Shown here: positions 47,841-57,360 of the stretch, in pieces
How positions within the stretch are numbered: position 1 is the stretch's first letter
How the letters are laid out: the number at the start of each line of letters is the position of its first letter
Source: Hyphococcus sp.
GTDB taxonomy: Bacteria > Pseudomonadota > Alphaproteobacteria > Caulobacterales > Parvularculaceae
Assembly (NCBI GenBank): GCA_021776295.1
Contig: JAJFGE010000092.1
Location: 1 to 63,765 of the forward strand
Length of the DNA stretch: 63,765 nt
Direction: 5' to 3'
The notes under the pieces: model-generated
What the model was told of the DNA's origin: nothing
Databases searched by the model: none
Seen by the model: only the letters and a program-made list of their open reading frames with translations
Program-made: the position numbers and the translations under genes

Positions 47841-47863
47841 GAAAAAGTGGAAACCGGTTTTTC
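47841..47863 (+). repeat. dispersed AAAAGTGG/CCGGTTTT repeat, copy 1
   Basis: GAAAAAGTGGAAACCGGTTT (47841-47860) resembles the reverse complement of the segment at 55834-55856, which reads GGAAAAGTGGGTCCGGTTTT. Shared blocks are AAAAGTGG and CCGGTTTT. Similar short repeats are scattered between genes in many alphaproteobacteria. Confidence 0.55.
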
Positions 47864-47869
47864 ACACCC

Positions 47870-47914
47870 GACCGCGAAGGCGGTCAAGTCATGGTTAGCG
47901 CGCCTTCGCGCGCG
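47870..47914 (+). repeat. double-palindrome repeat, intergenic copy
   Basis: Two hairpins occur in tandem: GACCGC-GAAG-GCGGTC (47870-47885) and GCGCGC-CTTC-GCGCGC (47898-47913). The same arrangement, with the same spacing and a shared CAT and AGCGCGC, occurs inside rsmB at 58126-58169. The match shows that this is a repeated element rather than chance structure. Confidence 0.7.
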
Positions 47915-47939
47915 AACCGGCGTGCAGTAAATAATCTAA

Positions 47940-47973
47940 CGTATCGGGTGATTAACAGAAATCACCCGATACG
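47940..47973. repeat. perfect 14-bp inverted repeat
   Basis: CGTATCGGGTGATT (47940-47953) and AATCACCCGATACG (47960-47973) flank a 6-nt loop. No T-run follows on either strand, so it is not a standard terminator. It lies between two divergent genes, so termination is not needed there. Confidence 0.7.
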
Positions 47974-48247
47974 CTAGGGCCGCCGGCGTTATATACAACA
48001 CTGAGGCCTGCGGGAAAGAATCACACCTAATACAGTGACATTGTGGCGTTTTTTGACCATAGTCCCGCCTCTTCAAACCGTCGCTCAGACGGGGATCACA
48101 GCTGCGCGTCGGCGGGGGGCGAGAAAACGAAGGTAGGGGTTCATGGATTTGCCGCCTGATATCAGCGACGTTCGATTGCGTTGCACGGCTATCATGACGC
48201 CTGTTGCGTAGCAGAATTTCACTTCAGTCTATCAAAGAGGGTGACGA

Positions 48248-49501
48248 ATGGGCGCGAAAACTATTGAAATGCTAGAGGGCCGTTTTGTCGGTCTCATCGG
48301 CGTCTTTGTGATCATCCTGATCGCGGTGATATTTTCACGCAACCGCAGGGCCATTAACCTCAGGATTGTGTTGAGCGCCTTTGGTTTGCAACTCGCTGTC
48401 GCTTTTTTTGCGCTTTATTCGACCGCTGGAAAAAACACCATCGGCGCCATGTCGCAAGGGGTGACGAACATTCTTGGATACGCCAATGCCGGGATTGAGA
48501 TGGTGTTCGGACAACTTGCCGGCGACAGCTTTGGCACGGTCTTCGCCATTCATGTCTTGCCAATCATCATATTCTTTTCCGCGCTGATGTCGGTGCTTTA
48601 TCATTTGCGCGTCATGCAGGTGATTGTCGCCGGGGTTGGCGGCTTTTTACAAATCATTATCGGCACCCGTCCGGTCGAGTCGCTAAACGCCGCAGCAAAT
48701 GTATTTGTCGGCCAGACCGAAGCCCCGCTTGCGATCAAGCCATTCCTTGGCCGGGTCACGGGCCCGCAATTATTCGCCATCATGGTGTCGGGCCTTGCCT
48801 CCGTCGCCGGCACGGTGCTCGCTGCCTATGCGCAAATCGGCATTGAGCTTAAATACTTGCTGGCCGCCAGCTTGATGGCCGCGCCAGGCGGGTTGCTGAT
48901 GGCGAAATTGATTATTCCCGATGATGACGAGGAAGAAGACGAAAGCAAACTGACCGTGGTGGCGATCACCAAGGAGCGCTCGCCTCACACCAATGTTGTG
49001 ATGGCCGCAGCGGTTGGCGCGCAGGACGGCTTGAAGCTGGCGCTGACCATTGGCGCTATGTTGATTGCCTTTGTCGGGTTGATCGCGCTGGTCAACGGTT
49101 TGCTTGGCGGCATTGGCGGGCTTTTCGGCATGGAAGATCTGTCCGCGCAAATGATTTTGGGCTGGATTTTTGCACCATTGATGTATTTGTTAAGCATCCC
49201 CTGGGCCGAAGCGCAGACGGCCGGTGCGATCTTTGGCGAGAAGCTGATCTTAAATGAATTTGTCGCCTATTTCAGCCTGATTGCACAGGCCGACACGTTG
49301 AGCCCGAAGACTGTTGCGATTGTCACCTTTGCGCTTTGTGGTTTCGCCAATGTTTCTTCAATTGCAATTCTTCTGGGTGGGTTAGGCTCGCTGATCCCGG
49401 ACCGGATGGAAGAAATTGCAAAATATGGCGTATACGCAGTGTTGGCGGGATCATTATCGAATCTGATGAGCGCGGCGCTGGCTGGTTTGATTTTGCCGTG
49501 A
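48248..49501 (+). CDS. concentrative nucleoside transporter (CNT/NupC family)
   Basis: The 417-residue membrane protein has the family motifs [47 protein letters not shown], and [26 protein letters not shown] near the end. CNT proteins import nucleosides with sodium or protons. The C-terminal half has the core transport helices. GAGGG precedes the ATG. It may feed the purine salvage served by guaB and guaA nearby, but it is not in an operon with them. Confidence 0.93.
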   Translation: MGAKTIEMLEGRFVGLIGVFVIILIAVIFSRNRRAINLRIVLSAFGLQLAVAFFALYSTAGKNTIGAMSQGVTNILGYANAGIEMVFGQLAGDSFGTVFAIHVLPIIIFFSALMSVLYHLRVMQVIVAGVGGFLQIIIGTRPVESLNAAANVFVGQTEAPLAIKPFLGRVTGPQLFAIMVSGLASVAGTVLAAYAQIGIELKYLLAASLMAAPGGLLMAKLIIPDDDEEEDESKLTVVAITKERSPHTNVVMAAAVGAQDGLKLALTIGAMLIAFVGLIALVNGLLGGIGGLFGMEDLSAQMILGWIFAPLMYLLSIPWAEAQTAGAIFGEKLILNEFVAYFSLIAQADTLSPKTVAIVTFALCGFANVSSIAILLGGLGSLIPDRMEEIAKYGVYAVLAGSLSNLMSAALAGLILP

Positions 49502-49559
49502 GCTAAGGCGGTTTCCCGACGGCGCCAACAGATTATCGACTTGTGTAAATGAAAGTAAG

Positions 49560-50162
49560 ATGGCGCCATCGCTGACAACACTGCTGAAGCATATTCGCGG
49601 CTGCGATATTTGCGTTGAAGCGCCGCTAAAAGCGCCGCTGCCGCATACGCCGCGGCCGGTTGTGCAGGCGTCGAAAAATGCGCGGCTCGGTGTCTTCGGT
49701 CAGGCCCCCGGAAACCTCGTTCACCAATCCGGCGTGCCGTTCAACGATCCGTCCGGCGAGCGGTTGCGCGACTGGATGGGAGTGACGCGTGAAGAGTTTT
49801 ACGATGACCGCCGCATCGCCATCATCCCGATGGGGTTTTGTTTTCCGGGCAATGACGCCAAGGGCGGCGACCTGCCGCCGCGCAAGGAATGTGCGCCGGC
49901 GTGGCGCGAGCCGCTGATGGACGCCTTGCCGAACATTGAAACCGCCATTCTCGTTGGCGGCTATGCGCAGAAATGGCACCTTGGCAAAGGCGCGAAGAAA
50001 ACGCTGACCGAGACAGTGGCGGATTGGCGAGATTTTACGCCGTCATTCTTCCCAACGCCGCATCCGTCATGGCGCAATACTGGATGGCTGAAGAAAAATC
50101 CGTGGTTCGAAACCGAACTCTTGCCGGTTCTGAAGCGCCGGGTGCGGAGGTTGCTCGGCTAG
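49560..50162 (+). CDS. uracil-DNA glycosylase superfamily protein
   Basis: The 200-residue protein has the UDG-fold motif GVFGQAPGNLVHQSGVPFND (about residues 44-63) and the C-terminal PTPHPSWRN motif. MGFCFPGNDAKGGDLPPRKECAPAW is characteristic of a proteobacterial subgroup of uncertain activity. CDIC near residue 15 does not form the four-cysteine Fe-S site of family 4. Repair of uracil in DNA is possible but not certain. Confidence 0.85.
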   Translation: MAPSLTTLLKHIRGCDICVEAPLKAPLPHTPRPVVQASKNARLGVFGQAPGNLVHQSGVPFNDPSGERLRDWMGVTREEFYDDRRIAIIPMGFCFPGNDAKGGDLPPRKECAPAWREPLMDALPNIETAILVGGYAQKWHLGKGAKKTLTETVADWRDFTPSFFPTPHPSWRNTGWLKKNPWFETELLPVLKRRVRRLLG

Positions 50163-51067
50163 CGTCGGAAGTTGCGCCAGTCGTCAAACCGGGCGTAGAT
50201 GACGAACAAAGCAGACAGAACAATCAACACTAATAGCGCAAATTGGATTTGCGCCTCGACTGCATGGACTTCGTGTTTGGACGGACGATCGACTTGCATT
50301 TCGGTCATTTGACTGGTTTGCGTGTCGGTTTCGCCGCCGATCACCGGATTGCCATCCTCATCGACGCCGACCGTTATATCGCCGTCTTTGGTCGGCTTAT
50401 GTTCGGTCATACTATGACCGCTCTCTATATTGGCTTCAGTCTGTCTAAGCTCTTTTACGCTGTCGCTGCCGAGGGTTGAGGCGGCAGCGCCGGCGCCGCC
50501 GGCGACGGTTGCGCCCTGCACGGTTCGGCTCTGGGCGACATTGCCGCGCCGCGGCGAGTCTTCTATCGGTGTGATACGCGAGTTTTCGTTGATCTTTTTA
50601 GGATCGCGCACGATCGGCGGATTAGAGGGTTCAAGAAATAGCGCGCGTTCCGCAGCGCGTCGCCGCGTCAGGCCAAGCACTTCGCGCAACACGCCGCCGA
50701 CGGTCGCCTTGTTCCACCAGGTCAGTGCGTCAGCCGCGCCGATACGGTCGCCGCGGTTAAGGCGTTTGCGCGCGGTTGAGCCGCCAAATGCTGCCGCGCC
50801 AACATTGTAGACGAACGATACCAGCGCATCGAATTCATTTTGACTAAGGGAAATCGAAGCAAAACGGTCAACCGCATCTTCGCGCGGTTTTAAATCTTTG
50901 CGTAGCAGGGCTTCAGCTTCGCGCTCGCTAATACGCATGCCCGGCTCAACATCGTCGCCAGTATGCCCGTAGCCGATGGTCCAGATCCCGGCGATGTCTT
51001 GATAGGCCTCAAGCTCCAGGCCTTCAAAACTCTTCAGTAAATTTATGCCCCGTTCGGATATTCTCAC
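50159..51067 (-). CDS. GH24 (phage-type) lysozyme with C-terminal membrane anchor
   Basis: The 302-residue protein starts with a T4-lysozyme-type muramidase domain (about 1-150): catalytic Glu in KSFEGLELEAYQDIAG and the WTIGYGHTG motif with its Thr. A low-complexity linker of about 120 residues follows. A membrane helix (FALLVLIVLSALFVIYA, about 276-292) and a basic end close the protein. No signal peptide is visible, so the catalytic domain may face the cytoplasm unless the C-terminal anchor inserts it outward. No other phage gene is near. GTG start with GGAG upstream. Confidence 0.85.
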   Translation of the reverse strand: MRISERGINLLKSFEGLELEAYQDIAGIWTIGYGHTGDDVEPGMRISEREAEALLRKDLKPREDAVDRFASISLSQNEFDALVSFVYNVGAAAFGGSTARKRLNRGDRIGAADALTWWNKATVGGVLREVLGLTRRRAAERALFLEPSNPPIVRDPKKINENSRITPIEDSPRRGNVAQSRTVQGATVAGGAGAAASTLGSDSVKELRQTEANIESGHSMTEHKPTKDGDITVGVDEDGNPVIGGETDTQTSQMTEMQVDRPSKHEVHAVEAQIQFALLVLIVLSALFVIYARFDDWRNFRR

Positions 51068-51215
51068 AATACTGCTCCACCCCCATACTCAAGGACATCT
51101 TAGACGGAATTGTGGCGTAAGGGTAGGAGTGTGAGACACAGATGCGTGAGCGCTTGCATGGGCGGCCACAGCTGATAGGCTCCGGCCTTCATGATAGGCG
51201 ATATCTGAGGGAATT

Positions 51216-51932
51216 ATGTCCAATCTGTTGAATTTTAAGACTATTCTCGCGGCGGCGTCATTGGTTGCAATATTAACTGGTGCGGCGACCGCACAGTCGG
51301 CCGCAAACAATCAACTGCAATCCAGCAGCGCCAAACATCACTTCAGCGCTGGCGAGGTGTCGGCCATATTGGCGGAATTTGCGATTACATCAGCGCTTGC
51401 GCCTTATGATGGCAACGGCTCTGCGACCCTTCTCGCCCAGACATCAGGCGATGCCAATTTTGTAGTCTCGCTGTTTGGTTGCGAAAATCCAGCTGATGGA
51501 TCGCGATGCGTGGGCGCGGTCATCTATACCGCGACGTCTAACGCCGGGATCGCTTATGATGATATCAATAGATTTAACGCGTCCACCAATGTCACCATCG
51601 CGGTCAACGTTGCGGAACAGAATATCATCCTGTTCGGACGTCAGTTGTTCTTTGCCGGCGGGGTCGGCCGTGATAATTTCAAATATATCACCGCGCTGTT
51701 TTTGCGCGACATGCAGAATTTTATGGATGCGCGGGTTGCTGCGGGAACATCGGTGTCTCTTCAGGCAGCTCCTGCGACTAAAGGCAAAACCGATAATCTT
51801 GCAGGTGCTGGCGATACGATCACATTCGTCGCGAAATCGATCTCGATTGGCGATGTGCATGCGCTTTCCGCCGCTATCGCCAATACCTGGCAAGTGTCGT
51901 TTGACCCGCCAAGCACGTTAACGGACGAATAG
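51216..51932 (+). CDS. secreted YbjN-domain protein
   Basis: The 238-residue protein has a signal peptide (about 1-26, ATA-Q) and a YbjN-type domain. The segments FSAGEVSAILAEFAI, DGSRCVGAVIYT and DDINRFNASTN, then DNFKYITALFLRDMQNFM, follow that family's pattern. YbjN proteins resemble type III secretion chaperones in fold but have no defined biochemical role. It is divergent from the lysozyme gene. Confidence 0.68.
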   Translation: MSNLLNFKTILAAASLVAILTGAATAQSAANNQLQSSSAKHHFSAGEVSAILAEFAITSALAPYDGNGSATLLAQTSGDANFVVSLFGCENPADGSRCVGAVIYTATSNAGIAYDDINRFNASTNVTIAVNVAEQNIILFGRQLFFAGGVGRDNFKYITALFLRDMQNFMDARVAAGTSVSLQAAPATKGKTDNLAGAGDTITFVAKSISIGDVHALSAAIANTWQVSFDPPSTLTDE

Positions 51933-52138
51933 CTAAACCTGCGCCGGGGTATGTTGCGGCGCAGCGAGCCTAAGCCATTTCGATCTGAGGACGATATAAT
52001 TAACGGATTTTGCCGAGGAAATGTGCTGCCTGCCCGTATCCTCGCGCCAGACTGAGCGATTTATCCATGTCTGAGCAACTGAAAATCAATAATTCATTTC
52101 TATAGAAGGGCAGCGACGGGAGGGGCGCAAATCAGCTC

Positions 52139-52167
52139 TTGAGCCTTGCTAGTCTCGCCGTTATACA
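52139..52167 (+). promoter_or_regulatory. candidate dksA promoter
   Basis: TTGAGC (52139-52144) and TATACA (52162-52167) are separated by 17 nt. Transcription would start about 50 nt before the dksA ATG. The rest of the 292-nt gap after the YbjN gene shows nothing clear. Confidence 0.55.
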
Positions 52168-52224
52168 GGCCGCGCTGCGGCTGTGGCGCCTGATGAGCGA
52201 CGGTGCGTAATCGGAGAGTAGAAT

Positions 52225-52641
52225 ATGTCGGCGAGTGAATTAGACGAATACCGTCCGTCCGCAGATGAACCGTTTATGAATGCCCGCCAAAAAGACTATT
52301 TTCGGCGCAAGCTCATGGACTGGAAACAAGAAATCATCCGCGAGAGCCAGGGCACGTTGAACAATCTCCAGGAAGCAGACAATCAGCTGCCCGATGTTTC
52401 TGATCGCGCCTCAAGCGAGACGGAAAAAGCGCTGGAGCTTCGCACGCGCGACCGCCAGCGTAAGCTGACATCGAAAATAGATGCTGCGTTGCGCCGCATT
52501 GAAACCGGTGACTATGGTTATTGTGAAGAAACCGGCGAGCCGATTAGCTTGCGCCGGCTGGATGCGCGGCCGGTCGCGACCTTGTCGCTGGAAGCGCAGG
52601 AACGCCATGAACGCAATGAAAAAGTTTATTGCGAAGATTGA
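52225..52641 (+). CDS. dksA: RNA polymerase-binding transcription factor DksA
   Basis: DksA enters the RNA polymerase secondary channel and, with ppGpp, tunes rRNA and biosynthetic promoters. The 138-residue protein has the coiled-coil (about 20-100) with the DRASSETEKALELRTRDRQRKL stretch. In the finger region only the first cysteine remains (GYCEETGEPISLRRLDARP), so zinc is probably not bound. This cysteine-poor form is common in alphaproteobacteria. Confidence 0.94.
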   Translation: MSASELDEYRPSADEPFMNARQKDYFRRKLMDWKQEIIRESQGTLNNLQEADNQLPDVSDRASSETEKALELRTRDRQRKLTSKIDAALRRIETGDYGYCEETGEPISLRRLDARPVATLSLEAQERHERNEKVYCED

Positions 52642-52679
52642 GGGTATCTCTGCGCGCCAGGCGCGCTCTAAATCTCGAA

Positions 52680-53009
52680 TTATGTATCCTGACGCAGGAC
52701 TAACGCAGTTGTAATCACTGCCGCCGCTAGAACAACAGCGGCGCTGAGTTGCGTCGCCGTATCGACGCTGACCGTGTAGGACGGCAGGACCTCAGCCAAA
52801 TATGGAGCCGCCAGACGGCCAAGATCGGCAAATTGTGACGCCGAAAAAGCCGCGCCGAGACCGCCGGCAAGACCGATAACGCCAAGTCTGGCCCGGCTTC
52901 TCGCGGTTAACCTGAGCAGAAGTCGCTTTTCAAACCGGTCATGTTCTAATCGACGGGCAAGATCGTCAAAGTCGGCTTGCAGAAGTATTTCGATATCATC
53001 AGATGGCAT
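52680..53009 (-). CDS. small membrane protein, candidate anti-sigma partner
   Basis: The 109-residue protein has a charged cytoplasmic N terminus (about 1-40) and two hydrophobic segments (about 43-70 and 88-104). It overlaps the end of the ECF sigma gene by 11 nt. No family was recognised. The position and layout suggest an anti-sigma role. Confidence 0.6.
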   Translation of the reverse strand: MPSDDIEILLQADFDDLARRLEHDRFEKRLLLRLTARSRARLGVIGLAGGLGAAFSASQFADLGRLAAPYLAEVLPSYTVSVDTATQLSAAVVLAAAVITTALVLRQDT

Positions 53010-53598
53010 AAATCACTCCCTTGTGGGTGGGGGATGTCTCGGTTTTGGGGGGACGATTGTCTGAGATATCGCTCAACGCCGCGCGCATCTTTTTTCGGCC
53101 GCGCGCAATATAGGTCTTCACCGACCCAAGCGGCGCATTGAGCACGCGCGCCGCCTCGCCATGAGAGAGCCCGGCGGCGTCACACAACAACAGCGCCGCG
53201 CGCTCGCTCTCTTCAAGGTCCAATAGCGCCCGGCGCAAATCTATCGACAAGCCGTCTTCAATGCCGCCGCCGGTGGTCTCGATTTTGACGACATCATTTT
53301 TGAACGCCTCTTTAACACGCGCCACAGCCTTCGCGCGGCGCCGGTCCTGAAGGAATTCACGATAGGCTATAGCGTAAAGCCAACTTCTAAACGACGCGCC
53401 GCCGCGGAATTTCACCAGGCCCTCATAAGCCTTGATGAAAGTCTCCTGGGCAATATCGTCGGCGAGGTGGTCGCTGCCGCACAGCCGGCGTAAAAACGCC
53501 CGTAAGCGCGCCTGATGTCTGCGCACCAGCTTGGCGAAAGCGACGCCATCTTGCGCAACCTTTGCCAATGCGACCAGCTCAATGTCGTTCGGACCCAT
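52999..53598 (-). CDS. ECF-family RNA polymerase sigma factor
   Basis: The 199-residue protein has region 2 (LADDIAQETFIKAYEGL and FRSWLYAIAYREFLQDRRR, about 46-92) and region 4 with the helix-turn-helix LSHGEAARVLNAPLGSVKTYIARGRKKM (about 146-172). It differs clearly from the sigma factor at 992-1594. It is the middle gene of a three-gene minus-strand operon. Confidence 0.9.
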   Translation of the reverse strand: MGPNDIELVALAKVAQDGVAFAKLVRRHQARLRAFLRRLCGSDHLADDIAQETFIKAYEGLVKFRGGASFRSWLYAIAYREFLQDRRRAKAVARVKEAFKNDVVKIETTGGGIEDGLSIDLRRALLDLEESERAALLLCDAAGLSHGEAARVLNAPLGSVKTYIARGRKKMRAALSDISDNRPPKTETSPTHKGVIYAI

Positions 53599-53625
53599 GT
53601 TGCGGCCTCCCGCCAGAGCCGTAGT

Positions 53626-53994
53626 CTAGACGGTCGGCTCTCTCGGGGCAAAGAAGTGGAACGCCACATAGGCAAGGCCAATCAGCCCGGGAAATGAGGC
53701 GACGCCTATCATTGGCCCAATGGCCTCCGCATCATCAATCATATTGCCCAAAAAGACGAAGGCGAGGCCAACGGAGATGAGAATGATGCCTTTTCTGAGA
53801 TCGGCATTGGCGCCGACATTATCGCGCAGGATCGATTCGACCAGCGTGCCGTCAACCGCCCCGGTTTTTTCAATCGATAGCCGGATGGTCTCGTGGATGG
53901 CCTGGCGTTTTTTGTAGCTAAAATGGAACGCCGCAACGAGAATGGTCGCCAGCGATGCAAACACGATAAACGGGATTAAAATATCTTCGGTCAT
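53626..53994 (-). CDS. DUF6249-type membrane protein
   Basis: The 122-residue protein has three membrane segments (about 7-25, 69-86, 95-113) and a short conserved stretch ESILRDNVGANADLRKGIILISVGLAF. Proteins like this often sit beside ECF sigma genes. ATG 53994 has AAGGA upstream; the frame extends to 54297 but the extension is not protein-like. It lies 27 nt before the sigma gene. Confidence 0.65.
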   Translation of the reverse strand: MTEDILIPFIVFASLATILVAAFHFSYKKRQAIHETIRLSIEKTGAVDGTLVESILRDNVGANADLRKGIILISVGLAFVFLGNMIDDAEAIGPMIGVASFPGLIGLAYVAFHFFAPREPTV

Positions 53995-54218
53995 GGGTAT
54001 TCCTTTTCTTGAAGCCGCGGGCGCTCTGGCCCGTTTGTAATGACCGTTAGATGCATCCAAGGCCTGGTTTGGATGTAAGGCGAGGAAAAGTTTTTGAAAA
54101 ATGACGGCAGGCAGCCTGCAAAGCCAGCAACGCCGCCATTTTCCGGTTTCCTGCGCCTTGCGCTGCACCGCCGAATAAATCCCGCTTGTCAGGCCGCCAG
54201 ACTCCGCTATGAAGGCCC

Positions 54219-55025
54219 ATGAAGCGAGGCAAATCTTCCAAGCCGCCCAAACGGGCCGCGCCGGCGAAAAAGCGCCAGCGGAAATCCAATATCGCAAAAA
54301 CTGCGCTTGGAGCGGAACCGGAAAAGCGTGTCCGCAACAAGGCCGCGCCGATGCGGGGCGAGGCCCAGCCGCGGGCGCTGAAGGTCAATGTCAAAACCGC
54401 CAAGGACCGTGAGATTGGCTCGACGTTATGGCTGCGCCGCCAGCTCAACGACCCTTATGTACGCCGCGCCAAGGCCGAAGGCTGGCGCTCGCGCGCGGCC
54501 TTTAAGCTGTTGGAACTCGATGAGAAATTTGGACTGTTAAAGCCGCGTGCGAGGATCGTCGATCTGGGCTGCGCGCCGGGCGGCTGGCTCCAGGTCTCGG
54601 TCAAGGCGACGGGCAAAAAGGGCCATGTGGTCGGGATTGACTATCTGAATGTCCCGGCGGTGCCTGGCGCCGACATTTTGGAGATGGATTTTCTGGACGA
54701 GGGCGCGCCTGAGCGCCTGAAAGCCATGCTTGGCGGCAAGGCGGACCTGGTTCTTTCCGATATGGCGGCGCCGACCACCGGGCATAAGTCGACCGATCAC
54801 TTGCGCATTGTCGCGCTGGCGGAAGCCGCGCTCGATTTTGCCGAGGACGTGCTGGCGCCCGGCGGCGCGTTTGTCTGCAAAGTTTTCGCCGGCGGCGCTG
54901 AGGGCGAATTGCTGAACCGGCTGAAACTAAATTTTGAATTCGTCAAACACGCCAAACCAAAGGCGAGCCGTTCGGGTTCGGCGGAGAAATATGTCGTGGC
55001 GATGGGCTTTAGGGGGGGAGGGTGA
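54219..55025 (+). CDS. rlmE: 23S rRNA (uridine-2'-O)-methyltransferase
   Basis: RlmE (FtsJ/RrmJ) methylates U2552 in the A loop of 23S rRNA. The 268-residue protein has the SAM motif [13 protein letters not shown] and the K96-D181-K221-E256 tetrad. A very basic N-terminal extension of about 65 residues is absent from the E. coli enzyme and may bind rRNA. Confidence 0.94.
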   Translation: MKRGKSSKPPKRAAPAKKRQRKSNIAKTALGAEPEKRVRNKAAPMRGEAQPRALKVNVKTAKDREIGSTLWLRRQLNDPYVRRAKAEGWRSRAAFKLLELDEKFGLLKPRARIVDLGCAPGGWLQVSVKATGKKGHVVGIDYLNVPAVPGADILEMDFLDEGAPERLKAMLGGKADLVLSDMAAPTTGHKSTDHLRIVALAEAALDFAEDVLAPGGAFVCKVFAGGAEGELLNRLKLNFEFVKHAKPKASRSGSAEKYVVAMGFRGGG

Positions 55026-55047
55026 TGCGCGCATCAAATTCCACGTC

Positions 55048-55094
55048 ATCCCGGATGCGCTGCAATATGCAATATTGCTGCGCGGGTCCGGGAT
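55048..55094. repeat. imperfect palindromic intergenic repeat
   Basis: The arms begin ATCCCGGA (55048-55055) and end TCCGGGAT (55087-55094), with an inner GCAATAT/ATATTGC pair (55062-55068/55072-55078). The form matches scattered ATCCCGGA...TCCGGGAT repeats of alphaproteobacterial genomes. It lies between rlmE and the Ntn-hydrolase gene and has no T-run. Confidence 0.55.
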
Positions 55095-55206
55095 CGCCAA
55101 AGGCGCCTTTGGTGAGTGCGGTAAGCGATCGCGTATCTGCATCGCATTATCAAAGATACTGCCATGCGCACGCGATGACGGCGCGCTATTTTAATGAGGG
55201 CGCAAC

Positions 55207-55776
55207 ATGACCATTCTCACCGTCATTGATGATGCTGCGAGCGATGTCGTCTGGCTCGGTTCAAACGGCCGCGCGACGTTGGGCAGTCTGGTGGGCCCGT
55301 CAGTGGACAAGAAATGGCTGGCGCTTGGCGGGTGGCTGATCGGGATTACCGGAACCGGCCCCAAGATTGAGGCCATTAAAGCGCATACGGATGAGTTTCC
55401 AAAAGACTCGGCGCATCCGTTTGAGGTTTTGCAGTTCCTCAAAGCCGCATATGAAAAGTTTGATATTGGCGAGACCGAAGAAGGGCTGAAGCGCTATTGC
55501 GGCAGCGGGTTCCTTATCCATAAGGACGGCGCGATTTGGGATTTCGACAACAGCTTCTGCCTTTCGGAAGTGCCCCGCGGCGCCTATTGGGCGCGCGGCT
55601 CGGGCATGGACCTTGCCATTGGCGCGGCTGCTGGGCTCAAACCCTTTATGCGTTCTGCAAAAGACCTCACCCGCCGGGCGCTTGAAATCACCATCGCCAT
55701 GGATGTCGATTGTCCCGGCGAAGTCCTGGTGCAGACATTTGACCGCGAAGGCGTTCTATCGGACCCCATAGCCTAG
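55207..55776 (+). CDS. HslV/proteasome-like Ntn-hydrolase family protein
   Basis: The 189-residue protein starts MTILTVIDD, so Thr2 could become the N-terminal nucleophile. The pattern resembles non-HslV proteasome-fold proteins: LALGGWLIGITGTGPKIEAI, GSGFLIHKDGAIWDFDNSF, and the closing-strand ARGSGMDLAIGAA, where HslV has a GSGGxxAxAA motif. No ATPase partner (hslU) is near. Substrate is unknown. Confidence 0.7.
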   Translation: MTILTVIDDAASDVVWLGSNGRATLGSLVGPSVDKKWLALGGWLIGITGTGPKIEAIKAHTDEFPKDSAHPFEVLQFLKAAYEKFDIGETEEGLKRYCGSGFLIHKDGAIWDFDNSFCLSEVPRGAYWARGSGMDLAIGAAAGLKPFMRSAKDLTRRALEITIAMDVDCPGEVLVQTFDREGVLSDPIA

Positions 55777-55813
55777 AGCCGATTGTCGTGAGACAAACGG
55801 CTCTAGGGTTTTT
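55772..55813 (+). terminator. Rho-independent terminator after the Ntn-hydrolase gene
   Basis: The arms CCTAGAGCCGATTGTC (55772-55787) and GACAAACGGCTCTAGG (55792-55807) pair with one mismatch around a GTGA loop. Five T residues follow at 55809-55813. The stop codon lies within the 5' arm. Confidence 0.8.
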
Positions 55814-55821
55814 GTATTATC

Positions 55822-55865
55822 GCGTTTTTATAACGGAAAACCGGACCCACTTTTCCTAAAAACGC
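55822..55865. repeat. dispersed AAAAGTGG/CCGGTTTT repeat, copy 2, with 9-bp terminal inverted repeats
   Basis: GCGTTTTTA (55822-55830) and TAAAAACGC (55857-55865) are perfect inverted ends. Between them, on the minus strand, is the AAAAGTGG...CCGGTTTT core also seen at 47841-47863. It ends 19 nt before the guaB start, so it forms part of the guaB leader. Confidence 0.6.
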
Positions 55866-55869
55866 TTGA

Positions 55870-57359
<1,490 letters not shown>

Positions 57360-57360
<1 letters not shown>

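Larger units (their letters stand above)
47792..48247. other. 456-nt divergent gap with repeats
   Basis: The region between the phosphohexomutase and the nucleoside transporter holds an AAAAGTGG/CCGGTTTT repeat (47841-47863), a double-palindrome repeat (47870-47914) and a 14-bp hairpin (47940-47973). The remaining 270 nt before the transporter show no clear promoter. A GAGGG lies 4-8 nt before its ATG. Confidence 0.6.

Noticed and set aside
43124-51067. Prophage or phage remnant suggested by dusA (a phage hotspot) and a GH24 lysozyme
   Set aside because: No integrase, att repeat, capsid, terminase, holin or phage regulator lies between or beside them; all neighbours are housekeeping genes.
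53995-54297. N-terminal extension of the DUF6249-type protein by 101 residues
   Set aside because: The extension has no membrane-protein or domain character, and a good Shine-Dalgarno lies at the ATG at 53994.
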